A stretch of 36,646 nucleotides of DNA. Origin: a virus. How positions within the stretch are numbered: the stretch's first letter is position 1; each line of letters opens with the position of its first letter. A program made the position numbers and the translations under genes. Shown here one piece after another: positions 1-6,681 of the stretch. The DNA is taken from IMG/VR virus record IMGVR_UViG_3300021437_000057, positions 1 through 36,646 of that record; one strand, written 5' to 3'. The notes below the pieces were generated by a model. That model had not been told where the DNA came from. It ran no database searches and worked only from the letters and a program-made list of their open reading frames with translations.

Positions 1-7
1 AGCCATA

Positions 8-133
8 TGATACAACTCGCCAGGATGTTACAACCTTGGGTATGTACATCCTGGCCTGTCGTGTTAAGATACCTTTCATCGACACGGAGGTTCTATGCCC
101 GCCCTTGATCTGAATGCTCTCCTTGCCTCCATC
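8..133. repeat. Terminal direct repeat, left copy (circular overlap)
   Basis: Bases 8-133 are identical to bases 36521-36646, the end of the window; base 7 differs from its counterpart (a versus c) and bases 1-6 match again. The repeat carries an early promoter and the first codons of the gene at 95. A contig that repeats its own start usually means a circular assembly of a circular or circularly permuted, headful-packaged genome. A true short direct terminal repeat is less likely because the packaging genes resemble P22. Confidence 0.9.
20..70 (+). promoter_or_regulatory. Early promoter with hairpin/operator, copy 1
   Basis: GTTAC at 27-31, TGTACA (-35 position) at 43-48, a 16-base spacer and TAAGAT at 65-70 preceded by TG (extended -10). 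A 9-base inverted repeat, CCAGGATGT (20-28) and ACATCCTGG (46-54), overlaps the -35. It could be an operator, or the terminator of the upstream gene, which ends at 36523 across the circle junction. The start codon lies 24 bases downstream of the -10. The same arrangement recurs at five other places. Confidence 0.75.
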
Positions 134-490
134 GAGGTGGACGACAAGGCCGTCAACAAGGCCTCGCACTACGCGAATGTCTCCAAGGCCACAAAAGGTG
201 TAAAAGTTCAAACTCCAGAGACTCGCCTGAAGATCAAGATGGCCCGCGCAAGCCAAGTTTTCACGGCTGAATCTCTCGAAAAACAGCGCACCTCGTATGA
301 GAGAACAGTTCAGCCGAGGCGTGAAGCCATCCTAGCCAAGATTGGCACGGACTACGTGTACGGCTCTCCAAAGGGCCGCAACGGCGGCAAAATCTCGCCG
401 ACTTTGACTATTCAAAAGCACGGTCTGTCACCATCGAAGTGGCTCATGGATCATCTGAGTGCTGTCCGGGATAGCGTTACAAGCGTCTGA
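95..490 (+). CDS. Early protein, possibly DNA-binding; paralogue of the gene at 1443
   Basis: 131 aa. The start is set by GGAGG four bases before ATG and by the promoter just upstream. I do not recognise the family. By eye its N-terminus (residues 4-50) aligns with that of the 120-aa product at 1443: both have a LxxLLxSI-type start, then a basic stretch with T-E/P-E and K-I/L. Both also have a KGR segment followed by a helix-turn-helix-like K-x-G-[LV]-S segment near the C-terminus (QKHGLSPSK here). The protein is basic in the middle. Inference: a pair of small nucleic-acid-binding early proteins flanking the AAA+ ATPase gene. The function is unknown. Confidence 0.8.
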   Translation: MPALDLNALLASIEVDDKAVNKASHYANVSKATKGVKVQTPETRLKIKMARASQVFTAESLEKQRTSYERTVQPRREAILAKIGTDYVYGSPKGRNGGKISPTLTIQKHGLSPSKWLMDHLSAVRDSVTSV

Positions 491-493
491 TGC

Positions 494-536
494 GTTACGC
501 TTTACCGATGTACAAGGAGCAAGGGCGTGGTAGTAT
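494..536 (+). promoter_or_regulatory. Early promoter of the AAA+ ATPase gene
   Basis: GTTAC 494-498, TGTACA 509-514, a 16-base spacer and TAGTAT 531-536; ATG follows 26 bases later. It matches the promoter architecture at 20-70, 1820, 19221, 35685 and 36011. It lies immediately after the stop of the preceding gene. Confidence 0.7.
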
Positions 537-562
537 AGCTCTTGTACCAACCGGAGATCCAA

Positions 563-1432
563 ATGTCTAGCTTCAGTCACGAACAGCAAAAGTTCATCAA
601 GCAAGGTGAGCGCAACACCGCGAAGCTTCAGGCGATGGTGAAGCACAGTCTCGGTTTGTCCAATCAAGAGGTTGAGTCCAAGCGCCACACGTACATCTTC
701 AGCCCTCCGGGTGCTGGCAAGACGTACACGGTGCAGTCCATTGCTGATGCCGCCAAGGTGCCGCTCATCAAGATCCAAGGTGCCTCTTCGCTGAACGCCT
801 TCGTGATCAAGCTTGCCACGGCTGTTTATGCGCACCAACAAGGACATCTGTGCTGCCCGAACGGCCTTACCATCTGGATTGACGACTGTGACTCGCTGTT
901 CATGGATGCCGAAGCTCTGAACGTCATGAAGGGTGCCTTGGACGAAGAACGCAACATCGTGTCGTACAACAAGAATCTCACGATGCTGATCAACAACTAC
1001 CTGAAGTCTGAGTCCTCTTCGGATCAGTTCATCGGGATGGCTCTGTCCTCATTTCAAACCTCTGGCTCCGTCGGCCTCGAAATCCCGACAACCAATGTTC
1101 GGTTCATCATCACCTCGAATCGTCAGCTCACCGCTCCCTCTGAAGATCTGAACACCGCCAAGAAGATGCACAGTGCCGCGATTCGGGACCGTGTCTCCTA
1201 CAAGGCCTTCGACCTGAAGCGCAACGAGCAGTGGGGTTGGGTTGCTTCGGTGGCGATGAGCACCGATGTGTACAAGCTCAGTGCCGCCAAGAAGACGGAA
1301 CTCCTCGTCTGGATGTATGACAACTGGGACAACCTGCCTGCCACCTCGATGCGGGCCGTCAAGGAGCTTGCCGCGATGATGGTGAACAACAAGACTGAGT
1401 ACCTCTCCGACTGGGACATGTACCTGAACTAA
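563..1432 (+). CDS. AAA+ family ATPase
   Basis: 289 aa from the ATG at 563, which has GGAG eight bases upstream; an ATG seven codons earlier lacks a site. Walker A is SPPGAGKT at residues 47-54. Walker B is TIWIDDCD at about 103-110. The sensor-1 segment is RFIITSN at about 180-186, and Arg residues near 208-210 (AAIRDR) sit where an arginine finger is expected. Family knowledge: such cytoplasmic ATPases remodel proteins or load helicases on DNA. With no polymerase or helicase gene in the window, a role in replication initiation or helicase loading is plausible but inferred. The gene is flanked by two small paralogous genes (95, 1443), perhaps its partners. Confidence 0.9.
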   Translation: MSSFSHEQQKFIKQGERNTAKLQAMVKHSLGLSNQEVESKRHTYIFSPPGAGKTYTVQSIADAAKVPLIKIQGASSLNAFVIKLATAVYAHQQGHLCCPNGLTIWIDDCDSLFMDAEALNVMKGALDEERNIVSYNKNLTMLINNYLKSESSSDQFIGMALSSFQTSGSVGLEIPTTNVRFIITSNRQLTAPSEDLNTAKKMHSAAIRDRVSYKAFDLKRNEQWGWVASVAMSTDVYKLSAAKKTELLVWMYDNWDNLPATSMRAVKELAAMMVNNKTEYLSDWDMYLN

Positions 1433-1442
1433 GGAGCGCAAG

Positions 1443-1805
1443 GTGTTCAATCTTCAAGAGATTCTGGACTCCATCAAGGACGATGAGACTCTGAACTCAG
1501 CGGTGCACAGAGCAGGCATTGCCGCCGCTCTGACTGGCCGTCGGAGGCTAACCGAGGAGGACAAGGTGAAGCTGGCTGATGGCCGTCGTGCCGCTGGCAC
1601 CACCGAGAAGACTCGTGCCGCGGTTAGCGCCGCAGCCAAGAATCGCCACGAGGCTCATCGGGCTGCGCAGGAGCATCTGTTTCTGGAGTGCATCAACAAT
1701 CCAGTGCTCGTGAAGGGACGGCCTTCGCTTCGTCGAAGTGCTCAGAAGTACGGCGTCTCCACGAAGGCGATTCGAGCCTATGCGAAGCGGATTGGCATTC
1801 TGTAA
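1443..1805 (+). CDS. Small basic HTH-like protein, paralogue of the gene at 95
   Basis: 120 aa, GTG start with TAAGGAG six bases upstream; the SD begins inside the stop codon of the ATPase gene, so the two are probably co-transcribed. The C-terminus (about residues 91-118) resembles a helix-turn-helix of the resolvase/sigma kind, with SAQKYGVSTKAIRAYAKR as the core. The N-terminal 50 residues align by eye with the product at 95. The middle is Arg/Ala-rich and helical. Inference: DNA-binding protein, perhaps delivering the AAA+ ATPase to DNA. No specific family is recognised. Confidence 0.8.
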   Translation: MFNLQEILDSIKDDETLNSAVHRAGIAAALTGRRRLTEEDKVKLADGRRAAGTTEKTRAAVSAAAKNRHEAHRAAQEHLFLECINNPVLVKGRPSLRRSAQKYGVSTKAIRAYAKRIGIL

Positions 1806-1819
1806 CAAGTGCCGCTGTT

Positions 1820-1862
1820 GTTACGCTTCTTCAGTGTACATCCTGGTAAGGTATGTTATAAT
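1820..1862 (+). promoter_or_regulatory. Early promoter with consensus extended -10
   Basis: GTTAC 1820-1824, TGTACA 1835-1840, a 16-base spacer and TATAAT 1857-1862, preceded by TGT (perfect extended -10). The ATG of the next gene lies 26 bases downstream. The segment TGTACATCCTGGT also occurs, apart from its last base, at 43-55 and 36027-36039. Confidence 0.8.
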
Positions 1863-1888
1863 GGATTCATCAACTGGAGAACCAAGCC

Positions 1889-2095
1889 ATGGATCTGATC
1901 ATCATCACGCCGAGGCAGAAGCTCATCGCCGAGAACCTCACGGACAAGACGTTTCGTAAGGCGGCAACTCAGGCTGGCCTCCCGGCCTCGTTCTGCCTCA
2001 AGGGAGTCTGCAGCATGCTGACGGCCACTGGCGCCAAGTCCTTGACGCTCACGATTGATGAGGCTGGCGAACGCTTCGTCAAGCTGGACAAGTAA
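1889..2095 (+). CDS. Small early protein of unknown function
   Basis: 68 aa, ATG with GGAG nine bases upstream, behind the strongest-looking promoter of the window. It is a short alpha/beta sequence with no recognised motif; a Thr/Leu-rich beta-like stretch lies at residues 43-55. Being first in its own transcription unit, it is a candidate host-takeover protein, which is inference from position only. Confidence 0.7.
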   Translation: MDLIIITPRQKLIAENLTDKTFRKAATQAGLPASFCLKGVCSMLTATGAKSLTLTIDEAGERFVKLDK

Positions 2096-2116
2096 TCAAC
2101 CGAAGGATACCAAGCT

Positions 2117-2641
2117 ATGACACCAGGACAACTTCGCGAAGCCGCCAAGGCTGCCGCTCGCAGCGCTCGTCAACAGGCTCGTGCTGAGGCTGCCAAGGCG
2201 ACTCCCAAGGCGAAGCCGGCCTTTCAGCCGTCAATCATGAGCTGTGGTTCGACGACGCTCACCTCGAACGTCTTCACGGTGACCGGCGAGCTCGCCAAGA
2301 TGCGGCGAATCAGCGCTGACGACATCGGCAGCACGGCGCTGAATGCCGAGGACTTCAAGAGCCTGGGCTTCGACGAGTTCGAGGCTGGCTTCTTCATCGC
2401 CGAGGTGCCCTGGGATCCGGTTACGAAGCAGCTCGGCGCCAAGGATGAGGCGCTCGCGAACAAGCTCCTTCACGGAGGCGGACTCAAGGTGACGATGACG
2501 CCGAACTCCATCGTTCTGAGCACGTACTGCACCTTCGACCGAGTACAGGAGCACTACCAGAGCTGTCTGAACGGTCTGTCCTGCCGTCTCATCGGCTTCA
2601 GCACTCCTCGGCACTGCCTCGTGCTTGCCGAGCGCGTCTGA
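2117..2641 (+). CDS. Early protein of unknown function with Ala/Lys/Arg-rich N-terminus
   Basis: 174 aa. It starts 21 bases after the previous stop with GAAGGA upstream, so it is probably co-transcribed with the gene at 1889. Residues 1-35 are a strongly basic, Ala-rich helix (REAAKAAARSARQQAR is part of it), suggesting a nucleic-acid contact or a flexible tether. The rest looks globular and mixed alpha/beta with four Cys (SCGS, TYC, SCL, LSC). I do not recognise the family. Confidence 0.7.
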   Translation: MTPGQLREAAKAAARSARQQARAEAAKATPKAKPAFQPSIMSCGSTTLTSNVFTVTGELAKMRRISADDIGSTALNAEDFKSLGFDEFEAGFFIAEVPWDPVTKQLGAKDEALANKLLHGGGLKVTMTPNSIVLSTYCTFDRVQEHYQSCLNGLSCRLIGFSTPRHCLVLAERV

Positions 2642-2672
2642 AGTTCAACAAGCACCTAACTGGAGATTCAAC

Positions 2673-2999
2673 ATGAAGAGAGTTCTTGCCACTGCCCTCA
2701 TTGGTCTCTCGTGCGCCGCGCACGCGCAGTCCTTCAATGACCTGTCAATGAAGCAGAAGCACTCGTTCTGCGTGACGATGGGAACCTTCGTGAGGAACAT
2801 CGCGACGCAGCATCGCGCCGGCAAGACGATGACCGAGATCAACGAATCCATCGTCGCCTTCACGGAGGACGAATCGGCGGCGCGAATGATGGTCTCCATC
2901 GCCGCCGTGACCATCGAGGACCTCACTGAGGTGCCATCGCGCACGCCGAAGCAGGCCGAGGCAATCGTCTACAAGGCTTGCATGGGTCGCCCGATGTAG
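2673..2999 (+). CDS. Small secreted (periplasmic) early protein
   Basis: 108 aa from the ATG at 2673 (GGAG eight bases upstream); a longer reading lacks a ribosome site. The N-terminus is a clear Sec signal peptide: MKR, hydrophobic VLATALIGLSCAA, then cleavage at AHA-QS. The mature part has two Cys (SFC near residue 31, KAC near the C-terminus), probably a disulfide. Small secreted proteins of this pattern are common in betaproteobacteria, but the family has no function known to me. An early phage product sent to the periplasm could act in superinfection exclusion, envelope-stress control or lysis timing; this is inference. Confidence 0.75.
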   Translation: MKRVLATALIGLSCAAHAQSFNDLSMKQKHSFCVTMGTFVRNIATQHRAGKTMTEINESIVAFTEDESAARMMVSIAAVTIEDLTEVPSRTPKQAEAIVYKACMGRPM

Positions 3000-3054
3000 G
3001 TTAGTTAAGTCACCTTAGACCTAGGAATAGCGCACTCGACGGTTGCCGGCCTGG

Positions 3055-3109
3055 TATAAGATGCTCTCACTGATTCGAACGTCTCAGTGGTCATCTCAGT
3101 GAGATGACC
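3055..3109 (+). promoter_or_regulatory. Candidate promoter and leader hairpin upstream of the gene at 3184
   Basis: TGG-TATAAG at 3052-3060 resembles an extended -10; no convincing -35 is seen. Downstream lie CACTGA (3068-3073) pairing with TCAGTG (3084-3089), and overlapping it GGTCATCTC (3089-3097) pairing with GAGATGACC (3101-3109) around a 3-base loop. The 120-base leader before the ATG at 3184 is unusually long for this phage. It has no T-run, so it is not a clear terminator. Confidence 0.45.
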
Positions 3110-3183
3110 CAGCAGACGAAGGTGCTGATGAACCTGTCACCCATCCGTGTCGTGAGCGTAACTCACCCCTGAGGAAATGCACT

Positions 3184-4278
3184 ATGATCAAGAGTAACGG
3201 CGCCATCAAGGCGGAAGTTGTGGCGTCCCAATTCGGCCTGAAGCTCGTTGGATGCCGAATCCCGATGAGCTTGCTGGTGAATCGAGCGAAGGTGGACGTG
3301 CTGACGTCAGAGGACCCAGAGGACGGCAAGGTTCAGCGCGATACGAGCACAACTCGGAAGAACAAGCTCAAGAAGGATCTTCTTGAGTTGACGGCGATGA
3401 TGAAGGGCGGCGGTGAGCTCATCACCGAGAACTTCCACATTGTCATTCAGAACACCAAGAGGGCCTTCAGGCTCGGCGAGCTCGTGAACCTCACTGAGCT
3501 GCTGCGGGACTCGCACACGTATGTAAGCATCAAGGACGGCGCCGGTCGGTTCTGGTCGCTCGATGAGCTGATTCGCACGGATTCGAGCTGGGCGAACTTG
3601 CTGGTATACGTGCAGTTCTATCTGAATCCCTCGGCGGCAGATGAGATTCGACTGATGGAGATTCTGAATGGGAAGCGCGCTCGCCTCGAGCCGAACTTCG
3701 GCGTGAGTCTCCGGTCGCGCTTCTACACGGTCAGCACAACCGGCATCGAGGGACGCCACGTTCTCTCGAACCTGGCCGTAAGGCTTGCCACGGACAAGAG
3801 CTCTCCGCTCCTCGGTCGGACGAAGTTCTCGTACACGACCGAGGATGGCCTGGATCTCAGCGCCATCGAGGCCGGAATCAAGGTGGCGCTGAGGGAGGTC
3901 AAGATTACCGAGAGTAATGTGCTTCGGCAGGACTACGACGAGCTGTACATGCTGCTTCGTGGGTCCACGCGCGCGCTTGCCGCGTGCACCGATGACCTCA
4001 TCTTCAGCGACGCCGAGTGGCCCAAGTGGGTTCGAGGTGGCGCTGGCGCGATGTTCAAGACGATGCTCACCGGGATGATGATTGGAGCCGTCAAGATCCT
4101 GAATGCTGAGCCGGACATCTCGGAGCGAGTGCTGATTCAGTGCCTTGTTGCTCGATACGGCGCGGTGGCTCGTGCGTTCGTTGTTCAGAGTCAAGCGACG
4201 CGATTCACGAAGCTCGGCGGAGCCGGTGGCATCACCAGGTATGCCGCGCCGTTCTACGCACTGATGAGCAAGGCCTGA
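3184..4278 (+). CDS. Possible DGQHR/DndB-like or ParB-like-fold protein
   Basis: 364 aa, ATG with GAGGAAA upstream. No confident family, but the order of segments recalls DGQHR/DndB and DUF262 proteins. SIKDGAGRFWSLDEL at about residue 117 sits where those families have (V/I)DGQ(H/Q)R-x-x-x-L. A hydrophobic strand and MEILNGKRARLEPNF at about 157-171 sit where they have F-x-x-(I/L)N. NLAVRLATDKSSPLLGRTKF at about 199-218 recalls the later Sp-x-x-g-R segment. The central Q and H/Q are replaced (DGAGRF), so catalysis as in the model families would be doubtful. It is the largest early protein. An anti-restriction or DNA-modification role is speculative. Confidence 0.8.
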   Translation: MIKSNGAIKAEVVASQFGLKLVGCRIPMSLLVNRAKVDVLTSEDPEDGKVQRDTSTTRKNKLKKDLLELTAMMKGGGELITENFHIVIQNTKRAFRLGELVNLTELLRDSHTYVSIKDGAGRFWSLDELIRTDSSWANLLVYVQFYLNPSAADEIRLMEILNGKRARLEPNFGVSLRSRFYTVSTTGIEGRHVLSNLAVRLATDKSSPLLGRTKFSYTTEDGLDLSAIEAGIKVALREVKITESNVLRQDYDELYMLLRGSTRALAACTDDLIFSDAEWPKWVRGGAGAMFKTMLTGMMIGAVKILNAEPDISERVLIQCLVARYGAVARAFVVQSQATRFTKLGGAGGITRYAAPFYALMSKA

Positions 4279-4284
4279 TGCAAC

Positions 4285-4305
4285 GGCGGGTGAAACTCAC
4301 CCGCC
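4285..4305 (+). terminator. Intercistronic hairpin after the gene at 3184
   Basis: GGCGGGTGA (4285-4293), loop AAC, TCACCCGCC (4297-4305), followed by TCTTG. The stem is perfect and GC-rich but has only a weak T-tract. It could be a leaky terminator or a stabilising 3' end between the genes at 3184 and 4321. Confidence 0.5.
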
Positions 4306-4320
4306 TCTTGTGGAGACATT

Positions 4321-4701
4321 ATGACAACAATCGACAATCTGCTCAAGACGAGCGAGGGGTTCGCCGAGAGCTGGTTCCACTGGCTCGAGCTGCAGTATTT
4401 TCATAAGGCGCTCACTGCCGGCGAGCTCAGGCGATACGAGCTCATCTGCGATAGCTTCCAGGTCAAGCGCGGCGCGCTCTGCCTTGAGATTGCCACACAG
4501 GAGAGCGAGGCGCTGCACGGAATCGTTGGCTTCTATCCGGTTCACGAGTACGCTGCGCAGCGTCAGCGAATCGCTCAGGAGTTCAACAAGCTTCGACTGC
4601 AATTCATCAAGGAGATTGAGGCTCAGGTGGACAAGCCAAGAAACGCCATTCCGCTAAGTGTTCTTCTTCGTCGGTGGAATCAAGAGGGAGACGCATCATG
4701 A
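4321..4701 (+). CDS. Small helical protein, first of a tandem paralogous pair
   Basis: 126 aa, ATG at 4321 with GGAGA upstream. By eye it aligns over about 85 residues with the next product: both have F-[AG]-E-S near the start, then WxxxQY or YEEQY, L-T-[AT]-x-E, the segment [YF]-x-x-I-C-D, a G-[AD]-L-C, and a final helical stretch around RIA. The similarity marks a gene duplication. No domain is recognised. The compact, highly charged, helical composition would suit a protein-binding inhibitor, but this is inference. Confidence 0.75.
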   Translation: MTTIDNLLKTSEGFAESWFHWLELQYFHKALTAGELRRYELICDSFQVKRGALCLEIATQESEALHGIVGFYPVHEYAAQRQRIAQEFNKLRLQFIKEIEAQVDKPRNAIPLSVLLRRWNQEGDAS

Positions 4702-4994
4702 TTCTCAATCATCTTGGAGCATTGCCTGACTTCGGCGAGTCAAGACTTGCCTGGTACGAGGAGCAGTATCTTGCGGGACGATTGACGACGCGAGAGCGTC
4801 ACGAGTTCGACCGGATCTGCGATGAGCGCCACGTCCTTCCAGGGGATCTCTGCGGCGATGTCACCGAAGAGATTGTCGCTCGGCTGCAGGAGGCAAGGGA
4901 TGCGTTGAGTCAAGATGAGTTCGCCGAGGAGAGCGAGCGCATCGCTCGGAGTTACTTCGCCTTCTTCGAGCGCCTTCTGCAGCGCCTGAGATGA
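4698..4994 (+). CDS. Small helical protein, second of a tandem paralogous pair
   Basis: 98 aa. Its ATG overlaps the stop of the previous gene (ATGA), with GGGAG upstream, so translation is probably coupled. It is acidic and helical and retains the paralogue signature: FGESRLAWYEEQY near residue 12, RICDERHVLPGDLC at about 43-56. The 3' end overlaps the convergent minus-strand nuclease gene by 43 bases. Function unknown. Confidence 0.75.
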   Translation: MILNHLGALPDFGESRLAWYEEQYLAGRLTTRERHEFDRICDERHVLPGDLCGDVTEEIVARLQEARDALSQDEFAEESERIARSYFAFFERLLQRLR

Positions 4995-5281
4995 GTCGGA
5001 TGCAGGACCTGAGCGCGCTCAGCGACCAGGTACTGATGGAGGCCTTCCGCAAAGGCAAGGATGTTGAAGTCCTTGCCATAGCGGCGGCCGTTTTCTACTC
5101 GACCTAATACGCTATTCTCGGCGCGGCTGATGACGCCTCTGATGACGCCTGACCGATGACAATGATCAAGAACTTCACAGCCAGCGGCGATTGGAAGTCC
5201 TGAGAGGGCACTGACGCCGCCTTGCCGCTCGAGCAGGTCCAGCCTGAACTGCTTGATCTCAGATGCCTTGAGTTGTCTCAT
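4952..5281 (-). CDS. Endonuclease VII-like His-Me finger nuclease lacking zinc cysteines
   Basis: 109 aa. Residues 8-86 fit the recombination endonuclease VII family (T4 gp49 type): KQFRLDLLERQGGVSALSG, then LDHCHRSGVIRGVISRAEN, then a helical LG-x-x-x-N stretch and FAEGLHQYL. D39, H40 and N56 occupy the positions of T4 D40, H41 and N62. The family's two CxxC zinc-binding pairs are missing (ALSG and SRAE occupy those places). Family role: cutting branched DNA before or during packaging. It is last in a four-gene minus operon and overlaps the preceding gene by 23 bases. The C-terminus is very basic (RRCRRRSKKAK), suiting DNA binding. Confidence 0.85.
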   Translation of the reverse strand: MRQLKASEIKQFRLDLLERQGGVSALSGLPIAAGCEVLDHCHRSGVIRGVISRAENSVLGRVENGRRYGKDFNILAFAEGLHQYLVAERAQVLHPTHLRRCRRRSKKAK

Positions 5282-5450
5282 CGAGCTCCTTCAGCTCTCG
5301 CAGGGTCTTCTGAAGCAGCTCGCGCTTCTCGCCGATGAAGGTCTGCATCTCCACGATGAGGGCGCGGAGCTCATCCTGGCGGTTCTTCGCACTGATGATG
5401 TCGTCCAGCAGCGCCTCCTTGCGGGAGAGCAGAATGTCACGCTGGTTCAT
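5259..5450 (-). CDS. Short coiled-coil protein
   Basis: 63 aa, almost wholly charged helix with regular Leu/Ile spacing (ILLSRKEALLDDIISAKN; ELLQKTLRELKELDE), so a coiled coil is likely. The ATG overlaps the stop of the gene upstream (ATGA). It has no signal peptide or membrane segment, so it is not an obvious spanin. It may be an oligomerising partner of the neighbouring nuclease, which is inference from overlap alone. Confidence 0.65.
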   Translation of the reverse strand: MNQRDILLSRKEALLDDIISAKNRQDELRALIVEMQTFIGEKRELLQKTLRELKELDETTQGI

Positions 5451-5737
5451 AGTTCCTTCGGTGTAGGTTCATCGAGCGCTCGAATGCTCGCTTGAAGCTG
5501 AACCAGAGCGCCGGTGCTGGTGACCCAGGCGCGCGCGTAGGTGCGCCGGCCGCTGAGGTCATCGTTCTTCTGGTCATACAGAAGCTCGTCGCGCAGGCTC
5601 TCAAGTTGAAGTTGAAGCTCGTCGGCGGTGATGCTGCTCATAGTTGGTCCCTCTCGGTAGGTTCGGTCGATGTCACGGTCCCAGGCGTCGTTGCATTCCT
5701 TGGAGCCAGCGATGAAGCCGCAGGCTGAGCAGATCAT
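5447..5737 (-). CDS. Small protein with Cys-containing N-terminus and helical domain
   Basis: 96 aa from the ATG at 5737, which overlaps the upstream stop (ATGA). An internal ATG at 5641 with a GAGGG-type site is an alternative giving 64 aa. The longer form begins MICSACGF and continues KECNDAWDRD, a possible incomplete zinc-binding element. The rest is helical (DELQLQLESLRDELLYDQKN). Function unknown. Confidence 0.6.
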   Translation of the reverse strand: MICSACGFIAGSKECNDAWDRDIDRTYREGPTMSSITADELQLQLESLRDELLYDQKNDDLSGRRTYARAWVTSTGALVQLQASIRALDEPTPKEL

Positions 5738-6114
5738 TCGTCCTCCGGCGGATGCAGGATGCTCATCGCGTGCGTGAGCTGCTTCGGCGTCAGGACCAGG
5801 GCGATTCGAGCGGATTCGCAGTGCAGGCGTCCCAGGCGAGTGTGCGGCAGGAAGCGCTCGTACTTCGCCAGGCGCTGCGTCGCCTCGTGCTGACTCGCGG
5901 CCGGCTCGAACCGTGGAATCAGGCCGGGCTCTCCGGGGACCAGAATCGCGCGCCGGCGAATCACGAAGGTCGCTGGCTTCGCGCGGCGACGATCGGTCGG
6001 TGACAGCATCTTGACCTCCTTCTTGAAGGACGCCTTCGAATCGGATAGGTACAGAAGCTCCGTCGGCGTCCGAATGAAGTGTCCGACCAGGCAGGTGATG
6101 ACGGTGAAGTCCAT
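5734..6114 (-). CDS. Early protein of unknown function, first gene of the minus operon
   Basis: 126 aa, basic in the middle (DRRRAKPATFVIRRR). No family recognised. No clear SD precedes the ATG; the upstream bases read GTAAATAGCAGCA, and farther up lies a set of competing stems (6132-6186). It heads the overlapping four-gene operon that ends with the endonuclease VII-like gene. Confidence 0.6.
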   Translation of the reverse strand: MDFTVITCLVGHFIRTPTELLYLSDSKASFKKEVKMLSPTDRRRAKPATFVIRRRAILVPGEPGLIPRFEPAASQHEATQRLAKYERFLPHTRLGRLHCESARIALVLTPKQLTHAMSILHPPEDE

Positions 6115-6119
6115 TGCTG

Positions 6120-6186
6120 CTATTTACGGCCGCCGGGAGATGAGGATTCGGTCCCGAACCTAGAATCCCGGCTGACTCGCCCGGGA
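6120..6186 (-). promoter_or_regulatory. Structured leader with alternative stems before the gene at 6114
   Basis: GCCGGGA (6132-6138) can pair with TCCCGGC (6166-6172). The same TCCCGG (6166-6171) can instead pair with CCGGGA (6181-6186), and GGATTC (44-49 of the 6100 block) can pair with GAATCC (6163-6168). The alternatives exclude one another. The motif GTAAATAG (minus strand, 6127-6120) lies just before the start codon. In the transcript of the minus operon this would be a switchable leader; no promoter could be fixed. Confidence 0.4.
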
Positions 6187-6431
6187 CGGACTGAGCAGGG
6201 CGCTCTCAGGCGCGGCGGAACTCAATGGGCTGCGCTCGCCTGCTGAGCGGAACGGATGCGCCTGGTGCGAACTTTTCGGACGGGTGCATCAGCCAGAGAG
6301 GTCCGTCTCTGATTGCTCCCACACGAGTCGGCGAGCGACCCGGTGGGAGGTGTCATCGGGTGAGATCCACAGCTCAGCGCGAATTGTAGCACTAGTTGCT
6401 GAATAAGGAATTCACCTCGAAGGCGAGTGAC

Positions 6432-6572
6432 ATCGACGAGAGGACTGAGCGAACCGAAGGGGGCGGCGCAGCGGAGCGAAGCCGGCCACTGAGGTGAGCG
6501 AAGTCCTCTCGTCGATTACATTGACTGGCGAAGCGAAGCGAAGCCAGCTCGAAGTCCCTGAGACGAGAGGAC
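6432..6572 (+). ncRNA. Switch-like alternative hairpins (15-bp and 11-bp, sharing one arm)
   Basis: ATCGACGAGAGGACT (6432-6446) is the perfect complement of AGTCCTCTCGTCGAT (6502-6516). A third segment, GACGAGAGGAC (6562-6572), can pair with GTCCTCTCGTC (6503-6513) of the same arm. Between them lies the hairpin CTGGC/GCCAG (6525-6529, 6543-6547) with a GCGAA-rich loop. Mutually exclusive stems are typical of attenuators, antisense-controlled leaders and replication-control RNAs. No expression evidence is available. Confidence 0.4.
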
Positions 6573-6681
6573 GAGTTAAGGCCTGCGCCAACAGCCGCCG
6601 CCTGAGCGGCAGAAGACGAATACCGGCGCCCCCGGAGGGACGCAGTGTTCTCGAGAGGGAGTGCTCGATTCCCTTCGACCA

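Noticed and set aside
6132-6172. tRNA-like T-arm (GGTTCGGGACCGAATCC on the minus strand)
   Set aside because: No acceptor stem, anticodon arm or D arm of normal lengths can be formed around it; better explained as competing leader stems.
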